In this document: piece after piece, positions 18,343 to 20,007 of the stretch | Layout: each line of letters starts with the position of its first letter | How positions within the stretch are numbered: the stretch's first letter is position 1 | Origin: JANWHZ01 sp041487535 | Lineage (GTDB): Bacteria; Patescibacteriota; Saccharimonadia; Saccharimonadales; UBA4665 | Reading direction: 5' to 3' | Assembly: GCA_041487535.1 (NCBI GenBank) | Contig: JBGPNM010000014.1 | Coordinates: forward strand, 1-20,007 | DNA: 20,007 nucleotides | Program-made: the position numbers and the translations under genes | The notes under the pieces: generated by a model | What the model saw: the letters and a program-made list of their open reading frames with translations, nothing else | Told to the model about the DNA's origin: nothing | The model's database searches: none

Positions 18343-19872
18343 ATGAGGCAGCGGCAGGCTTTGGCAGTGTTGATGAGTGGTGACTCGGTTTTCTTAACCG
18401 GGCCGCCTGGGGCTGGGAAGACGTATGTACTGAACGAGTTTGTGCGCCGGGCAGAGCGGGTGGGCAAGCGCGTTGCGGTAACGGCTAGCACCGGCATCGC
18501 GGCTACGCATATCGGTGGGGCGACTATCCACTCCTGGTCCGGTCTGGGCATCCGCGATTCTCTGACGCCTCAGGACAGAGACTGGCTGCGTTATAACGCT
18601 ACGCTGTTGCGCCGCTATATGAATACCGACATCTTGGTAATTGATGAGGTTTCCATGCTGCACGGCAAACGCCTGGATATGGTGGATGAGGCGTGCAGGC
18701 TGGTTCGCGGCGACAACGCGCCGTTCGGCGGTCTGCAAGTGGTGCTGGTGGGTGACTTATTCCAGCTGCCGCCGGTTAACCGGGGCAACGAGCCTGATGA
18801 TTTTATGCATATGTCGGCGGCCTGGGCGGAGCTTAACCCGAGCATCTGCTATCTAAGCGAGCAGCACCGGCAGGCAGGCGACCGCTTGTTGGATGTACTG
18901 GAGGCTATGCGCCGCGGGCAAGTGGAAGACTGGCACATGGATACACTGCAGGAACGGCTTGGTAAACAGCCGGAGGCCGGCGCGCCGGTAACACGGCTGT
19001 ATGCGCACAACGTTGACGTCGATTCGATCAACGATCGGCATCTGCGGAATCTGGGCGGCGACTCGCGGGTCTTTACGAGATTTGCGACCGGGTCGGCCAG
19101 CAAAGTGGAGCAGCTATCGCGGAGCTTGCTGGCGCCGGAAACACTCGTGCTCAAAGAGGGCGCGGAAGTAATGTTCGTAGCCAACAACTTTGCACAAGGT
19201 TTTGTTAATGGCAGCCGCGGGCAAGTGGTAGAGTTCCAAAATGGCCAGCCCATGGTGCGTTTGACGGGCAGCGGCAAAACCATCCGTGTGGAGCCCCACA
19301 GCTGGACGCTGACGGAAGATGGCAAGAAACGCGCGGAAGTGTCCCAGCTGCCGCTGCGCCTGGCCTGGGCCATCACCATCCATAAAAGCCAAGGTATGAG
19401 CCTGGACGCGGCTGAAATTGACTTAGGCAAGAGTTTTACGCCCGGTATGGGCTATGTGGCGCTTTCGCGCGTACGGACGCTGAACGGCGTGTTTTTAAGC
19501 GGCATGAATGCTATGGCCATGCGGCTGCATCCGGCAATTTATGAATTTGACGAGTTGTTGCGGGCGGCGTCGGCGCTGCTGGCGGAACGTACGGCGGATA
19601 TACCCGATGAAAGTATGCCGGACCCGATCAGGACAGAGCGGGCGAGTATGCCGGTAAACGACGAGCTGCTGCGCAAACTGAAGATGTGGCGCTTGCGCCG
19701 GGCCCAAACGGACGGCGTGCCGCCGTACATTGTGGCGCACGATACGCTGCTGGAGGCGCTGGCATCGTATCCGCCGTCGACATCCCAGCAGCTGCTGGCC
19801 ATCCCCGGCATCGGCCCGCGCAAGCTGGAGCTGTACGGCGCGGATATCTTGCAGCTGACCGGTTCGGCTTAA
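18343..19872 (+). CDS. Pif1-type SF1B DNA helicase with C-terminal HRDC domain
   Basis: The 509-residue product is a 5'-3' helicase of the Pif1/RecD-like group, which unwinds structured DNA such as G-quadruplexes and R-loops. Motifs in order: Walker A GPPGAGKT (20-27), motif Ia ASTGIAATHIGGATIHSWSG (48-67), Walker B VIDEVSML with Asp101 and Glu102, motif III VGDLFQLPPV (136-145), the SH3-like RecD2 insert LVLKEGAEVMFVANN, and motif V-VI AITIHKSQGMSLD and YVALSRVRT. A separate HRDC-like domain fills the C-terminus (about 439-506: VPPYIVAHDTLLEALA, LLAIPGIGPRKLELYG), a nucleic-acid-binding unit more usual in RecQ helicases. The start at 18343 gives MRQRQALAVLMSGDSVFLTG, a normal beginning for the family. 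It lies next to the palindromic element. Confidence 0.95.
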   Translation: MRQRQALAVLMSGDSVFLTGPPGAGKTYVLNEFVRRAERVGKRVAVTASTGIAATHIGGATIHSWSGLGIRDSLTPQDRDWLRYNATLLRRYMNTDILVIDEVSMLHGKRLDMVDEACRLVRGDNAPFGGLQVVLVGDLFQLPPVNRGNEPDDFMHMSAAWAELNPSICYLSEQHRQAGDRLLDVLEAMRRGQVEDWHMDTLQERLGKQPEAGAPVTRLYAHNVDVDSINDRHLRNLGGDSRVFTRFATGSASKVEQLSRSLLAPETLVLKEGAEVMFVANNFAQGFVNGSRGQVVEFQNGQPMVRLTGSGKTIRVEPHSWTLTEDGKKRAEVSQLPLRLAWAITIHKSQGMSLDAAEIDLGKSFTPGMGYVALSRVRTLNGVFLSGMNAMAMRLHPAIYEFDELLRAASALLAERTADIPDESMPDPIRTERASMPVNDELLRKLKMWRLRRAQTDGVPPYIVAHDTLLEALASYPPSTSQQLLAIPGIGPRKLELYGADILQLTGSA

Positions 19873-19917
19873 GAGCTAACTAACATCTCCCTGTCGCCCA
19901 AAACCAAAGGTCGGGGT

Positions 19918-19942
19918 CCCCATGAAACCATGTTTCATGGGG
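19918..19942. terminator. Perfect 11-bp hairpin after the helicase gene
   Basis: CCCCATGAAAC (19918-19928) and GTTTCATGGGG (19932-19942) are exact complements with a 3-nt loop. GGGG at 19913-19916 could compete for the CCCC arm. No T-tract follows at once, so it may end transcripts from either side or have another role. Confidence 0.5.
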
Positions 19943-19982
19943 TGTAGTGTCGCCCACTTTCTATCTGTTTTTCACTCGTCAC

Positions 19983-19999
19983 CGTACTCTACAAGTACG
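19983..19999. repeat. Small inverted repeat near the window end
   Basis: CGTACT (19983-19988) and AGTACG (19994-19999) pair around CTACA. On the minus strand the loop contains TAG preceded by an open frame (Glu-Glu-Ala-Tyr-Leu), which could be the tail of a gene beyond the window, but this is too short to support. Confidence 0.3.
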
Positions 20000-20007
20000 C
20001 TTCCTCA

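Noticed and set aside
18849..19430. Long minus-strand frame of 193 codons within the helicase gene
   Set aside because: Shadow of a high-GC coding region; no motif and no ribosome binding site.
19989..20007. Tail of a minus-strand gene ending Glu-Glu-Ala-Tyr-Leu-stop
   Set aside because: Only five codons are visible, too few to support a gene.

Overview
The window looks like a chromosomal segment from a Candidate Phyla Radiation bacterium, most likely Candidatus Saccharibacteria (TM7). I infer this from the overall style rather than from a database match. The signs are a moderate GC content, very tight gene packing on both strands, short or absent leaders, divergent versions of core proteins (a CTP synthase with a variant P-loop, a RecO without zinc cysteines, a Trm11-like methylase without the usual DPPY motif), and many small single-pass membrane proteins without recognisable families. 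TGA is read as stop at several gene ends, so the standard bacterial code applies and SR1/Gracilibacteria are unlikely.

Layout. 1-497: C-terminal part of an S41 processing protease. 584-2623: pyrG and a receiver-only response regulator. 2647-3471: a perfect hairpin, then a consensus promoter driving a soluble protein of unknown function. 3513-5053, minus strand: a Trm11-like RNA methylase followed by rpmA (L27). 5103-8895, plus strand: a possible leaderless 35-residue peptide, a LPG-synthase/AglD-type membrane protein, xseA, xseB, a membrane-anchored methyltransferase and a single-pass membrane protein. 8992-10801: a three-gene operon of a histidine-kinase-like protein without the phosphoacceptor His, a receiver-like protein whose phosphoacceptor Asp is Glu, and recO. 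10797-12491: a structured leader, glyS, and a second short reading frame that repeats the C-terminal tail of GlyRS. 12534-14036: two orphan genes, the first clearly AT-richer than its surroundings. 14149-16193: small enzymes (two VOC proteins, a TfoX-N protein, an FKBP) and a truncated SanA/DUF218 remnant. 16266-17695: rnhA, a Pro/Ala/Asn-rich small protein and a NYN/LabA nuclease. 17700-18255: a gene-free block of nested palindromes with imperfect terminal inverted repeats, probably a non-autonomous mobile element. 18343-19872: a Pif1-type helicase with a C-terminal HRDC domain, followed by hairpins.

Functionally the window mixes housekeeping information processing (PyrG, GlyRS, L27, RNase H, RecO, Exo VII, Pif1) with accessory genes. 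The most unusual items are the apparently non-phosphorylatable two-component pair cotranscribed with recO, the GlyRS-tail duplicate, the palindromic element, the attenuator-like glyS leader, and a recurring arrangement in which a -10 box lies only 6-9 nt before a start codon that lacks a Shine-Dalgarno sequence, suggesting leaderless mRNAs. No rRNA, tRNA, CRISPR array or transposase gene was seen.
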